A DNA stretch of 64,000 nucleotides from Sporocytophaga myxococcoides DSM 11118 (GCF_000426725.1 NZ_AUFX01000004.1:496001-560000), one strand, 5' to 3'. Positions 39,270 through 48,560 are shown, counted from the first letter of the stretch. Numbers and translations are program-made. The notes: generated from the sequence alone by a model not told the origin.

Positions 39270-40297
39270 AATGATTTTTCTAGTTTATAGTTCTGATACA
39301 ATTGTTCTTTATACGCGGGAAGCACTTCAATAAATTTCTTTATAGTATCTTCAAGGTTCAGATTTGATTTTCCTCCTGCTGCATTTAAATGGCCACCACC
39401 CTCAAAATGCCTTCTTGCAAATTCATTGACCGAAAAATCACCTTTAGACCTGAAAGATAGTTTTACAGAATCTGGCCTGTCTATGATAACTGCAGCAATG
39501 ACAACACCATCAATAGACAGAGCATAGTTGACCAATCCCTCCGTATCACCCGTCTGAGAATCGAATCTTTTCAAATCTGCTTCAGAAATTGCAATATAGG
39601 CAGCGTACAGATCTCTATTTACCACAAGTTTCTCCATAAGTGCAAAACCTAAAAATCTAAGTTTAGCTTCAGAATTGTTGTCGTAAATCAATCTATGAAT
39701 TCTCGACACATCGACAGCAAGATTCAGAAGTTCAGCAATAATCATATGCACTTCCTTATTGGTGCTTGGATGCCTGAATGATCCCGTGTCTGTCATGATT
39801 CCTGCATAGATGCATTCACCTATACAAGTATCAAGGTATTCTCTGTCACCCAAGCCGATAATAAGCTTATAAATAAGCACAGCCGTCGCGGCAGCTTTTA
39901 TATCCCAGAAAACAAAGTCAGCAAAATACTCAGGTTCAAGATGGTGATCAATCAGAACTTTTGTGGCAGAGGCATTTTTTATGAGATCTCCCAGATCATT
40001 TATTCTGCTGAGAGCGGAAAAATCCAGACAAAAAATAACTTCTGCTTCCTTTACCAATTTTGTAGACAACTCCACATTCTCTTCATACACAATCACCTCA
40101 TCATTACCATTCATCCAGTTAAGAAAAGTAGGATAATCGGTTGGGGTAATTACCTTTGGATCATGCCCTTTTTTCTTGAGATAAGCCCACATCGCAAGCG
40201 AAGATCCCAAGGCATCAGCATCAGGTTTTGCATGAGTTGTGATAACAATTTTTTTTGGAGTCCTTAGGATTTCCCTTAGAGATACAAGATCCTGCAT
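39263..40297 (-). CDS. nrnA: DHH/DHHA1 phosphoesterase, NrnA-like
   Basis: 344 residues. Motifs: His22, Asp26 and Asp28 in HAKPDADALGSS; Asp92 in CLDFSALSR; DHH at 117-119; TDTGSFRHPST; and the C-terminal DHHA1 motif GGGHLNAAGG. Members of this family cleave nano-RNA (2-5 nt oligoribonucleotides), pAp, or c-di-AMP-derived pApA. The exact substrate cannot be told from sequence. It is the first gene of an operon with a lipoprotein FKBP, overlapping by 7 bases, an odd pairing of a cytoplasmic nuclease and a periplasmic chaperone. Confidence 0.85.
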   Translation of the reverse strand: MQDLVSLREILRTPKKIVITTHAKPDADALGSSLAMWAYLKKKGHDPKVITPTDYPTFLNWMNGNDEVIVYEENVELSTKLVKEAEVIFCLDFSALSRINDLGDLIKNASATKVLIDHHLEPEYFADFVFWDIKAAATAVLIYKLIIGLGDREYLDTCIGECIYAGIMTDTGSFRHPSTNKEVHMIIAELLNLAVDVSRIHRLIYDNNSEAKLRFLGFALMEKLVVNRDLYAAYIAISEADLKRFDSQTGDTEGLVNYALSIDGVVIAAVIIDRPDSVKLSFRSKGDFSVNEFARRHFEGGGHLNAAGGKSNLNLEDTIKKFIEVLPAYKEQLYQNYKLEKSLC

Positions 40298-40433
40298 TGA
40301 TTTCTTGGACGAGTAGACCCGTAGAATTTAATTATGCTTAAACAAAATTCTCTAGCTTTTGATTATAAAAAATTAGAGAATCGGCGCAAAATGAGAATTT
40401 TTTAAAAAAAAACCAATATTTCAGGAATCTGTA

Positions 40434-40441
40434 TAATTTTG
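40434..40441 (+). promoter_or_regulatory. -7 box of ndk
   Basis: TAATTTTG is a perfect TAnnTTTG box, 33 bases before the ndk ATG. The -33 region is an A-tract without TTG. It overlaps a TTG that would open a longer reading frame, which argues against that start. Confidence 0.5.
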
Positions 40442-40474
40442 CGCTCTGAAATTTGTAACCCTAACAACAAAAAT

Positions 40475-40894
40475 ATGGCTGGTAACAGAACTTTTTCAAT
40501 GATTAAACCTGATGCAGTAGCAGCAGGTAATTCAGGCGCAATTCTAAAGATGATCGAAGAAGCGGGATTCAGAATTGTGGCATTAAAAAAATTTAAACTT
40601 TCTGAAGAGCGTGCAGGTCAATTTTATGAAGTGCACAAAGAAAGACCTTTCTACAATGATCTTAAGAAGTATATGTCAAGCGGATTTATCGTGCCAATGA
40701 TTCTTGAGAAAGAAAATGCAGTAGCTGATTTCCGTAAATTGATCGGTGCTACAAACCCTGCAAATGCGGAAGATGGTACTATCCGTAAATTGTATGCTAA
40801 ATCAATCGAAGCAAACGCAATCCACGGATCTGACTCTGATGAGAATGCAGCTATCGAAGGAAGCTTCTTCTTCTCAGGACTGGAGCAATTTTAA
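40475..40894 (+). CDS. ndk: Nucleoside diphosphate kinase
   Basis: 139 residues from the ATG at 40475 ([15 protein letters not shown]), the family length; the reading frame is open further up but only to a TTG inside the promoter. It transfers the gamma phosphate from ATP to NDPs through phospho-His117 in [17 protein letters not shown] at 11-15 and the hexamer-forming Kpn loop region are intact. It is monocistronic and converges with scpA. Confidence 0.96.
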   Translation: MAGNRTFSMIKPDAVAAGNSGAILKMIEEAGFRIVALKKFKLSEERAGQFYEVHKERPFYNDLKKYMSSGFIVPMILEKENAVADFRKLIGATNPANAEDGTIRKLYAKSIEANAIHGSDSDENAAIEGSFFFSGLEQF

Positions 40895-40895
40895 T

Positions 40896-40975
40896 AAAGC
40901 GAAAAGCAAAAAGCTGAAAGCAGAAAATAAGTTGCTCTCTGTTTTCAGCTTTTCGCCTTACGCTTTCAGCTTTGT
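40896..40975. repeat. Imperfect inverted and direct AAAGC/GCTTT repeats
   Basis: The whole gap between ndk and scpA is made of units such as GCGAAAAGC, AAAGCTGAAAGCAG and TTTCAGCTTT. AAAGCTGAAAGCAG (40910-40923) pairs 13 of 14 with CTGTTTTCAGCTTT (40939-40952), and TTTCAGCTTT is repeated at 40964-40973. It can act as a bidirectional terminator for the converging genes but is longer and more repetitive than a plain one. Confidence 0.6.
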
Positions 40976-40977
40976 GC

Positions 40978-41739
40978 CTATAGCTCTGTTACTTCTTCCG
41001 TCTGTGCCTGCCTCTTCTCTACCCAGAAATTATTAAATCCTTCTCCTACATAAATCATAAGATAACCTTGTGTCAATAGTTCCAGAATTGCAAGGAAGTT
41101 GTAAACCATAGCTATTTTTGTCCTGTACTCTGAGATCACATCTTCAAAAGATAACCTTGCAACATCACTAAGCTTGGCTAAAATATATTCTTTCTGATTT
41201 TCAATAGTATAAGGATATTGCACCACTGTGTGAATAGGCTTATTCTTTTCTTCTTCGAATTTTCTAAGTACCCTTTCATAAACTTTGAGAAGCTTGTAAA
41301 GGTCAATGTCCTGAAGTTCTGATTCTACATCACTTACTTCTGAAAGTTGCTTTATCTCCTTTACAATGTTACCTCTCTTTTCGAGGTTCATTCGTTCCTC
41401 TTCAAGATTAGCGAGGTCATTAATAATACTCTTGTATTTTTTGTACTCCAAAAGATGAGCCACAAGTTCTTCCCTCGGATCGACCTCATTGCCTTGTTCG
41501 TCAATTTCTGGTCTTGGCAATAACATTTTGGCCTTCACTCTCATCAAGGTAGCCGCAACAAGGATAAATTCACTGGCAACCTCAATATTCATCTCTTCCA
41601 ATCGATGGATGTACTCAAGGAAGTCATTGGTTATTTTTGAAATAGGAATATCATAAATATCCAGCTCATCTCTCTCGATGAAAAAGAGCAATAGGTCAAA
41701 CGGACCGGTAAAGAGGGGTAATTTAATTTCGAAGCTCAC
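40978..41739 (-). CDS. scpA: Segregation and condensation protein A
   Basis: 253 residues. ScpA is the kleisin that links the heads of the SMC dimer in chromosome segregation. Family motifs: FTGPFDLLLFFIERDELDIYDIPISKITNDFLEYI (N-terminal helices), FILVAATLMRVKAKMLLPRPE, and a C-terminal winged-helix region (FNNFWVEKR). scpB is not adjacent, unlike in many Firmicutes. Confidence 0.93.
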   Translation of the reverse strand: MSFEIKLPLFTGPFDLLLFFIERDELDIYDIPISKITNDFLEYIHRLEEMNIEVASEFILVAATLMRVKAKMLLPRPEIDEQGNEVDPREELVAHLLEYKKYKSIINDLANLEEERMNLEKRGNIVKEIKQLSEVSDVESELQDIDLYKLLKVYERVLRKFEEEKNKPIHTVVQYPYTIENQKEYILAKLSDVARLSFEDVISEYRTKIAMVYNFLAILELLTQGYLMIYVGEGFNNFWVEKRQAQTEEVTEL

Positions 41740-41970
41740 TTAGTAAATTTAACAGTAGTCTTTCAAACGGCAAAATCAATCCTGATTTATAATCAAGACC
41801 ATGATTACTATCGAAAAAATTTAAACCACTGATTTTTAACAAATGGCGTTACAAAATTAGTTTTCTCGATTATTAACACCCTTTTAAAAAAATCCTTTTA
41901 TAAAAAAGTGAGTATAATATCTAAGTAACGCTGGCGTTATTTGCCGGAGGCACATTTTTTCTTTTTTTAA

Positions 41971-42000
41971 TTTAAGAAAACATATATTCTTTTATCTTTG
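41971..42000 (+). promoter_or_regulatory. Promoter of dxs
   Basis: TATCTTTG at 41993-42000 is a perfect -7 box. A TTT lies 19 bases upstream in the -33 position (41971-41973). The dxs ATG follows at 42019. Confidence 0.5.
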
Positions 42001-42018
42001 TTTTAGTTTGGACTTGCC

Positions 42019-43935
42019 ATGTTAATAAAACCGGGAAAATTATTGGGTCAGATCAACTCTCCTGAAGATCTGAGAAAACTGGATGAAACGCAACTTTACC
42101 AGGTTTGTACTGAGCTTAGACAGTTCATTGTTGACAATGTTTCCGTTTATGGAGGGCATTTCGCTGCCGGGCTTGGCGTGGTCGAACTTACTGTTGCGCT
42201 TCATTATGTATTTAATACCCCTAAAGATCAGCTTGTCTGGGATGTGGGACACCAGGCCTATGGCCACAAAATTCTGACAGGCAGAAGGGACGTTTTTCAT
42301 ACAAACAGGCTTTACAAAGGAATTTCCGGTTTTCCGAAAAGAAGCGAAAGCCCTTATGATTCATTTGGTGTAGGACACTCTTCCACATCAATTTCTGCAG
42401 CACTCGGCATGGCTGTGGGATCTAAATACAAACAAGAGTCTGACAAACAGCATATAGCAGTAATCGGTGATGGCGCTTTAACGGCTGGGCTTGCTTTCGA
42501 AGCAATGAATCATGCCGGAGTTTCAAACAGCAATCTGTTAATCGTACTCAATGACAATTGCATGGCAATTGACCCAAATGTTGGGGCCCTTAAGGATTAT
42601 CTTACAGACATTACCACATCACAGACTTATAATAAGCTCAGAGATGAGGCATGGCATATTTTGGGCAAAATAAGTAAATTCGGGCCTAACGCTCAGACTA
42701 TTGCTTCCAAAATTGAGACTGCTTTAAAATCTTCTTTGTTAAAAAACAGCAATCTTTTTGAATCTCTAAAAATAAGATATTTTGGTCCGGTAGACGGTCA
42801 TGACATTGACCACCTGGTAAATATCTTTAATGATCTTAAAAATATTCCAGGACCCAAAATCCTTCATTGCGTTACAACGAAAGGCAAAGGTTTCCCTCTT
42901 GCTGAAAAAGATCAGGTGAAGTGGCACGCTCCAGGAAAATTTGATAAGCTCACCGGAGAAATCAGTATCAAACATTATGATACACCTCAGGCGCCTAAAT
43001 TTCAGGATGTTTTCGGCCATACGATAGTTGAGCTCGCAGAAAAGAATTCTAAAATTATGGGAATTACCCCAGCTATGCCATCAGGCTCTTCATTAAACAT
43101 AATGATGGACAAAATGCCTGACAGGGCATTTGATGTTGGTATAGCAGAACAACATGCAGTGACTTTTTCTGCAGGGTTGGCCACGCAAGGACTTATTCCT
43201 TTTTGCAATATATATTCTTCTTTCATGCAGCGTGCTTACGATTCTGTCATTCACGATGTATGCCTTCAGAATTTACATGTGGTTTTCTGTCTTGACAGAG
43301 CCGGAATTGCAGGCGCCGATGGCCCTACGCATCACGGCGCATATGATATTGCATACATGAGATGCATCCCGAATATGGTTGTATCTTCTCCAATGAATGA
43401 AAGTGAACTGAGAAACCTCATGTACACAGCACAGCTGGATGGGAATGGGCCATTTACAATAAGATACCCAAGAGGTCAGGGAGTAATGCCTGAATGGCGA
43501 CTTCCATTCGAAAAGATTGAGATTGGCAAAGGCCGTACAGTAAGGGAAGGAGAAGATATTGCAATACTAACATTCGGACCTATAGGCAATAATGCTGTAG
43601 ACGCATGCAACATACTTGATCATGAAGAGCTGACGCCTGCTCACTACGACATGAGGTTTGCCAAGCCACTTGACGAAGAACTTCTACACAAAATCTTCAA
43701 GAAGTTTAAAAAGGTCATTACAGTTGAAGATGGTTGTCTGCAAGGTGGATTCGGAAGTGCTGTTCTTGAATTTATGGCAGACAACAACTACTCAGCCAAA
43801 ATAGTGAGGTTGGGGATCCCGGATAAAATCATAGAACATGGAGAGCAGCCACAGCTATACAAGGAATGTGGTTACGGTACAGAAGCAATTGTAGATACGG
43901 TAAGATCTTTAACTAGCATTGTACATCAAGAATAG
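42019..43935 (+). CDS. dxs: 1-deoxy-D-xylulose-5-phosphate synthase
   Basis: 638 residues. DXS condenses pyruvate and glyceraldehyde 3-phosphate with thiamine diphosphate, the first step of the MEP isoprenoid pathway. Motifs: VWDVGHQAYGHKILTGRR, the TPP/Mg site GDGALTAGLAFEAMNHAG with NDNCMAID, the catalytic Glu in DVGIAEQHAVTFSAGLA, and DRAGIAGADGPTHHGAYD. The C-terminal transketolase-like domain is complete. A short gap (17 bases) leads to an alpha/beta hydrolase gene that is probably co-transcribed. Confidence 0.97.
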   Translation: MLIKPGKLLGQINSPEDLRKLDETQLYQVCTELRQFIVDNVSVYGGHFAAGLGVVELTVALHYVFNTPKDQLVWDVGHQAYGHKILTGRRDVFHTNRLYKGISGFPKRSESPYDSFGVGHSSTSISAALGMAVGSKYKQESDKQHIAVIGDGALTAGLAFEAMNHAGVSNSNLLIVLNDNCMAIDPNVGALKDYLTDITTSQTYNKLRDEAWHILGKISKFGPNAQTIASKIETALKSSLLKNSNLFESLKIRYFGPVDGHDIDHLVNIFNDLKNIPGPKILHCVTTKGKGFPLAEKDQVKWHAPGKFDKLTGEISIKHYDTPQAPKFQDVFGHTIVELAEKNSKIMGITPAMPSGSSLNIMMDKMPDRAFDVGIAEQHAVTFSAGLATQGLIPFCNIYSSFMQRAYDSVIHDVCLQNLHVVFCLDRAGIAGADGPTHHGAYDIAYMRCIPNMVVSSPMNESELRNLMYTAQLDGNGPFTIRYPRGQGVMPEWRLPFEKIEIGKGRTVREGEDIAILTFGPIGNNAVDACNILDHEELTPAHYDMRFAKPLDEELLHKIFKKFKKVITVEDGCLQGGFGSAVLEFMADNNYSAKIVRLGIPDKIIEHGEQPQLYKECGYGTEAIVDTVRSLTSIVHQE

Positions 43936-43952
43936 AGTACATAAAAAATTTA

Positions 43953-44732
43953 ATGGCTATTTCATCTTTAAAATACAAATCAGCAGGCCGCGGGCCTGCT
44001 GTTGTTTTTATACATGGATTCTGTGAAGAAAAGTCTCTATGGAAAGACTTTTTAAACCATTTCCAAAGTGATTATCATGTTATCACTCCAGATTTACCAG
44101 GGTTTGGCGAAAGTCCCTTGAATACAATACCTGTGAGCATGGAATACTTTGCCGATGAAGTGAGAAATCTGCTAAAAGATCTTTCTGTAAAAGAATGTGT
44201 CATAATTGGACATTCTCTTGGAGGATATGTAGCCCTGGCTTTTGCTGAAAAGTATCCTGAAATGCTCAAAGGTTTTGGGTTGTTTCACTCCACTGCTTTT
44301 GAGGATAGCCTTGAGAAGAAGGAAAACAGAAACAGGACCATTCAATTTATTGAGAAAAATGGCGTTGACCCTTTTGCAGACAGCTTTGTAGAGCCCCTTT
44401 TTTTCATGAGGAACAGAAAAAATCTGAAAGAAGAAATTGAGATGATGATTGAAACGACTAAAAACACTTCGATCCAATCAATCATTGAAACAACCAAAGC
44501 AATGCGCGATCGGAAGGAAAGAATTGATGTGTTGAAAAAAACAGAAGTCCCGGTTCTATTCATTGTCGGCAAAGACGATGGACCAGTACCGTTAGAAAAA
44601 AGTTTAGAGCAATGTTACCTTCCCAAACACAGTGTGGTTCATTTTTTCTCTGAGTGCGGGCACATGGGCATGTTTGAGAAGAGAGAGGAGACATTGAAGG
44701 CTGTAGAAAAATATCTGGAGTTGTGCATTTAA
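43953..44732 (+). CDS. Alpha/beta hydrolase
   Basis: 259 residues, cytoplasmic. The fold signature is clear: oxyanion HGFCEEKSLW (21-30), nucleophile Ser88 in GHSLGGYVAL, an acid in FIVGKDDGPVPLEKS and His in ECGHMGMFEKRE. Substrate unknown; the cap region (about 115-195) is helical. It begins 17 bases after dxs, so it may share its transcript, but no link to isoprenoid synthesis is evident. Confidence 0.82.
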   Translation: MAISSLKYKSAGRGPAVVFIHGFCEEKSLWKDFLNHFQSDYHVITPDLPGFGESPLNTIPVSMEYFADEVRNLLKDLSVKECVIIGHSLGGYVALAFAEKYPEMLKGFGLFHSTAFEDSLEKKENRNRTIQFIEKNGVDPFADSFVEPLFFMRNRKNLKEEIEMMIETTKNTSIQSIIETTKAMRDRKERIDVLKKTEVPVLFIVGKDDGPVPLEKSLEQCYLPKHSVVHFFSECGHMGMFEKREETLKAVEKYLELCI

Positions 44733-44939
44733 AGAATTTTTCTTTATGAGCCCTTTCCTAAACGATAATGGGGTCATTTATTTTTTACAAACCTTCTATT
44801 TTAAAGGAATCCGGGTGTTATATCTCTCTTTACCCGGAAATGCGATGGCCAGAAATCTAATTTTGATTTTTAGATTTTATTAGCCAAGAACCACCTGATT
44901 AATAAAAAATTATAATGACCTTCGCTTAGTAAGTACATT

Positions 44940-46085
44940 GTGCATATGAAAATCAAAATTTATTTCCTGCTTGTTATTTTTTGTGTTAGCTGTCACAAAG
45001 ACAAAGAGGAAATTTCATTTCCTGGATTTCAACGTTTTTTTGAGCTCCCCTTAAGCTGTCAGGGAGAAATAGCTGCCCTTCAACTGCCGGATGATTCTTA
45101 TTTAATTGCCACAGACAATAAAGAGGGAAATGTATACCTATTAAAGATTTCTAAAGAAGGGAAACCACTAAGCGAAACATCTTTTGGAACACAACAGCCA
45201 GAGGAAGTTAAATCTATTTTCAAAAATGCCAATGGAAATTACATAGTTGCCGGCACCACTATAAACTCAACGAACAATTATATATTCATATGGGAATTTA
45301 ATGACCAGCTTCAGTTAGTTAAAAATTATGGATATGGAGGAGTTTCTTATTTATCGAAGCTGATTTATATAACCGAAACAGCCAAAGCCGGGACATATCT
45401 TTTAGTTGGAGAAATGTCTGTTGAAAAAGGGAAAAAAGTAATTTCTGTAGAGACCGATTTAAAGAATAGCACAACTCCTAAAGAACTTATCATACAGGAT
45501 TTCCGGGAAGGTATCCAATCTGTATTTCAAACACCAAATTCTGAATTACTATGGACAGGATATTTCACGGATGGCAATTTTACTAATATTTCACTCATAA
45601 AATCTGATTTACAATGCAACTTTGATTGGAACCTGAACTATACTTCATTTGACGACAGAAATCAGGTCGGGTATGGCACTATAGCAAATAAGTCCGGAGA
45701 ATTATTTATTTGTGGCTCTAACCAATCAGATCAAACTGGAATCGACTTTTTTATTGCAAAAGCCACTGTTAATGGCAAAAAAATTAAAGAGTACACCTAT
45801 GAACGGCCTACCAATCAATATCCTAAATCCATTATGCAAATGAATGGGGAAATTTTCATTGCAGGATCTACAGAAGAAAACGGGACCCGGGACATCCTGG
45901 TAGTTAAGGCCAATGCCGACCTCATCCCGACCGGGCAAAAAATAATCGGCAGCTCCAGCCATGATGAAGCAAAGTTAATATTGGCGACTGAAGATGGCTC
46001 TCTTCTGCTACTGGCTAAAGTCAGCATTGGGACTGAATGTAAACTTGCTGCTTACAAAATCAAACCAGAAGAAGTACATTTTTAA
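44940..46085 (+). CDS. Surface lipoprotein with beta-propeller-like repeats
   Basis: 381 residues with a lipobox ending at Cys18 (FCVSC). The mature part has repeated units such as LQLPDDSYLIATDNKEGNVYLLKISKEGKPLSETSFG, NGNYIVAGTTINSTNNYIFIWEFND and MNGEIFIAGSTEENGTRDILVVKANADL. These are WD/delta-60-like blades, so a beta propeller is likely. It is just upstream of the sigma factor cassette on the same strand, and it resembles in style the delta-60 protein at 48682, which is a T9SS cargo. Role unknown. Confidence 0.6.
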   Translation: MHMKIKIYFLLVIFCVSCHKDKEEISFPGFQRFFELPLSCQGEIAALQLPDDSYLIATDNKEGNVYLLKISKEGKPLSETSFGTQQPEEVKSIFKNANGNYIVAGTTINSTNNYIFIWEFNDQLQLVKNYGYGGVSYLSKLIYITETAKAGTYLLVGEMSVEKGKKVISVETDLKNSTTPKELIIQDFREGIQSVFQTPNSELLWTGYFTDGNFTNISLIKSDLQCNFDWNLNYTSFDDRNQVGYGTIANKSGELFICGSNQSDQTGIDFFIAKATVNGKKIKEYTYERPTNQYPKSIMQMNGEIFIAGSTEENGTRDILVVKANADLIPTGQKIIGSSSHDEAKLILATEDGSLLLLAKVSIGTECKLAAYKIKPEEVHF

Positions 46086-46121
46086 TCATCTCAATTTTTT
46101 CTCATTAAAAAATGAAAAGTC

Positions 46122-46153
46122 TGTAACATTCAGAACCCTTTATTTGTCTCAGG
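46122..46153 (+). promoter_or_regulatory. Putative ECF sigma promoter in front of the sigma gene
   Basis: TGTAACAT, then TTTGTCTCAGG starting 14 bases after TGTAACA (46143-46153). The same two blocks with the same 14-base spacing occur upstream of the delta-60 gene (48529-48560), while the sequence between them differs. GTAACA- and GTC-type boxes resemble -35 and -10 elements of ECF sigma factors. This suggests autoregulation by the sigma factor encoded next. Confidence 0.65.
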
Positions 46154-46184
46154 TGCTGTTTATCCCAATTTTAGCTGCAATTAA

Positions 46185-46673
46185 TTGAAAATAGAAAAAT
46201 ATAATGAAGCTGTAAAACTCTATTATAACAGACTGTTCTGGTATGTTGCAAAGAGTGCCGATGACAACGATCTAGCCAAAGACATTGTCCAGGATTGCTT
46301 TGCAAAACTGTGGATAGAGAGAAAAAATATAGATGAAAACAAAATAAAACCCTGGTTATTCTCTGTCGCACATAATTCGATGATTAATCATATAAACAGG
46401 CAAAAGAAGTCTGTCCCAATAGAACAGAGTGGATTACATGAACCACAGGTTCCATTTAATTCAGAATTTGAAACCAAAGAAATTATCGAAAAATGCCTGG
46501 AAGGACTTCCTTCAATTCAAAGATCTATTATAATTCTGAAAGACCTTGAAGGGTACGATTATAAAGAAATAGGCAAAATAACAGGGCTAAGTATGGAACA
46601 AGTAAAAGTATACCTATTCCGAGGAAGACAGAAATTAAAAAATTCCATTAAAGAAATAAAACTGTTGTTATGA
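46185..46673 (+). CDS. ECF-type RNA polymerase sigma factor
   Basis: 162 residues from a TTG start; the codon before it is a stop (TAA at 46182) and no ATG exists before the domain. Sigma region 2 (YYNRLFWYVAKSADDNDLAKDIVQDCFAKLWIERKNI, KPWLFSVAHNSMINHINR) and region 4 (LPSIQRSIIILKDLEGYDYKEIGKITGLSMEQVKVYLFRGRQKLK) are both complete. It overlaps the next gene by 4 bases (ATGA). It lies 18 bases past a bipartite motif shared with the cargo gene at 48682, so it probably directs transcription of both. Confidence 0.92.
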   Translation: MKIEKYNEAVKLYYNRLFWYVAKSADDNDLAKDIVQDCFAKLWIERKNIDENKIKPWLFSVAHNSMINHINRQKKSVPIEQSGLHEPQVPFNSEFETKEIIEKCLEGLPSIQRSIIILKDLEGYDYKEIGKITGLSMEQVKVYLFRGRQKLKNSIKEIKLLL

Positions 46674-47464
46674 ATAGCACACAGATAACCCGAGATAATG
46701 TAGAAGAATGGCTTTTTGAATACTGCGAAGGGACTTTGACTAATGCGGAAAAATTGAAAGTCGAAACCTTTATAAGGCAAAATCCGGAATATCAGGAAGA
46801 GTTGGGTTTCTGGAAAGAATCTTATCTTCAGCAATTACCTGTGTCACCTTTGCCACAAGAAGCGCAGCAATTATTAAAAAATAAGTACTTTCATCCGAAG
46901 TCTTCAACGTTACTTAAATACATAGCTGTCCTTTCAGCTTTATCATTCATTCTAATTCTTTATTATAAATCACAAAAGGGTGAAAGCAAAACTCAACAAA
47001 AGGGTTCGGTTAAAACAGAGAAACAGATAAAACATTCTGAAAGCCCTGTATTTTCTGAAAAGACACAACTTGAAAAGATCATAATTGTGAAATCGGATAA
47101 TCCAAAATCAGATATTTTAAACACAAAAATAGTTGAAAGACTTCAGGAGAATAGCTTAAAAGTATCCGACATTCAAATTACTCCCGATTCAGCCACTATT
47201 GAGCCCGGCGATTTATTGCCCGAATTGAACAATGAGATAACAGGAGAAAACACGAAGCTAGCACCAATGGCGAACCCACTCACAGCGGATCATGCAGAAA
47301 AGAAAGTACTTGAAAAAAACAACGTTACTAAAAACAAACTTTCTCCTGCTCAAAGACGAAAGGTTGCCAGGGAAATAAGAAAAGCACAGGACTTGAAAGA
47401 ACAAGAGCAGCTTATGAATGGGAACAAACCCTATATAGTACCATCAGATCAGACAATGCAATAA
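46670..47464 (+). CDS. Putative anti-sigma factor, single-pass membrane protein
   Basis: 264 residues. The N-terminal part (VEEWLFEYCEGTLTNAEKLKVETFIRQNPEYQEELGFWKES, 11-51) looks like the anti-sigma N-terminal domain of Bacteroidota, without the full HxxxCxxC zinc motif. One transmembrane helix lies at about 81-98. The periplasmic part (100-264) is low in complexity, with a basic patch (AQRRKVAREIRKAQD). It overlaps the sigma gene by 4 bases, which fits a sigma/anti-sigma pair. What signal it would sense is unknown. Confidence 0.65.
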   Translation: MNSTQITRDNVEEWLFEYCEGTLTNAEKLKVETFIRQNPEYQEELGFWKESYLQQLPVSPLPQEAQQLLKNKYFHPKSSTLLKYIAVLSALSFILILYYKSQKGESKTQQKGSVKTEKQIKHSESPVFSEKTQLEKIIIVKSDNPKSDILNTKIVERLQENSLKVSDIQITPDSATIEPGDLLPELNNEITGENTKLAPMANPLTADHAEKKVLEKNNVTKNKLSPAQRRKVAREIRKAQDLKEQEQLMNGNKPYIVPSDQTMQ

Positions 47465-47468
47465 ACCA

Positions 47469-48437
47469 ATGAAGTTATTCTTCATCTTAACTTTTGCATT
47501 TATATGCTGCTTTCAAAATTTGCAGGCACAAAGCCAGATTACAGCATTGCCGCTGGAATACAACCCAGCCAATGCAGGCTTCACTGGTGCTGGACGATTA
47601 TCAATATATGCCGGAATAAAGCCTAAATCCAGGAATAGTAATGAATTCCGGATAGGGACAAAATCTTTGTATTCTACAGCTGTATCCTATGATCAGTTCA
47701 TTGAAAAAATCTCCACGGGCATTGGTTTTCAGACAGCTTATATTCAGGAATCCATAACACCTGCTGAATATGAGTATGGATCCTATCTTAATATGGATTA
47801 TGTTCCTGGACATTATAACTCATCCATGAATGGATACAATTTTCTTGCTGCCATCTCTCCGAAAATTTCCTTTCGTGGCAAATATACACTAGCTCCAGGT
47901 TTCAGTTTTGAATACTCTAAACAGACTGTAAATAGTGCGTTTAGTCAACTTTATCTATACCCTGAAGCAAATTACAGTATGGAGAAATACAAATACACTG
48001 TTGGCATTTTACTAAATACAAAAAATTACTACCTGGGCTACTCCTGCCAGGTTTATTATAAATTAAAAGGAAGGTTTAATGAAGTGCATTATCAGACACC
48101 CTACTCTTTATTTCAGGCAGGCTGTGTTCTAAAAAGAAGCAATAAATCCAAGTTCATCTTTACGCCTGCCTTACTTATGAGAGTTAGAAATTTCGATGTT
48201 AGAGGCTATAAAAAACTTTCCCTTCTAATCAATTTAAACTTTAAATACAAAAAAATTATATGGGGAGTAATGCCTGGAATCATGGCCGGTTATCAAGGTG
48301 ATTCTTTTACTATTCAGCTTAACTATGCTCCTGCAAATTTTCAATATTTGTATGACCCTATGGAGCGTTTTAGCAAACAGTTTGAATTAAACATTAAATA
48401 CAGATTATTCAAAAATCATGTCTTGACCTCACATTAA
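47469..48437 (+). CDS. PorP/SprF-family outer-membrane protein
   Basis: 322 residues with a signal peptide (about 1-20, LQA before QSQ). The start EYNPANAGFTGAGRLSIYAGIKP is the PorP/SprF signature, followed by alternating beta strands that suggest a barrel of about 14 strands. PorP/SprF proteins act in type IX secretion and gliding, often as partners of individual large cargo proteins. It begins 4 bases after the anti-sigma gene and is followed by a T9SS cargo gene, so a dedicated secretion partner is plausible. Confidence 0.8.
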   Translation: MKLFFILTFAFICCFQNLQAQSQITALPLEYNPANAGFTGAGRLSIYAGIKPKSRNSNEFRIGTKSLYSTAVSYDQFIEKISTGIGFQTAYIQESITPAEYEYGSYLNMDYVPGHYNSSMNGYNFLAAISPKISFRGKYTLAPGFSFEYSKQTVNSAFSQLYLYPEANYSMEKYKYTVGILLNTKNYYLGYSCQVYYKLKGRFNEVHYQTPYSLFQAGCVLKRSNKSKFIFTPALLMRVRNFDVRGYKKLSLLINLNFKYKKIIWGVMPGIMAGYQGDSFTIQLNYAPANFQYLYDPMERFSKQFELNIKYRLFKNHVLTSH

Positions 48438-48528
48438 TCATAAATCAGAATTACTTTCCGATCTTAAAGCATAAGGCAATACTATAAACTGAAATCATTA
48501 ATTTTTTTTATAAATTTTTTGCATTCTC

Positions 48529-48560
48529 TGTAACATCTCACTGTATTCATTTGTCTCAGG
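48529..48560 (+). promoter_or_regulatory. Second copy of the putative ECF sigma promoter
   Basis: TCTGTAACAT, 13 bases, ATTTGTCTCAGG partly overlaps that block: the elements TGTAACA (48529-48535) and TTTGTCTCAGG (48550-48560) are identical to those at 46122-46153, with the same 14-base spacing. The ATG of the delta-60 gene is 122 bases downstream. Confidence 0.65.

Noticed and set aside
41744-41751. TAAATTTA as a promoter box for scpA
   Set aside because: It lies only 5 bases before the ATG, so the transcript would start inside the start codon.
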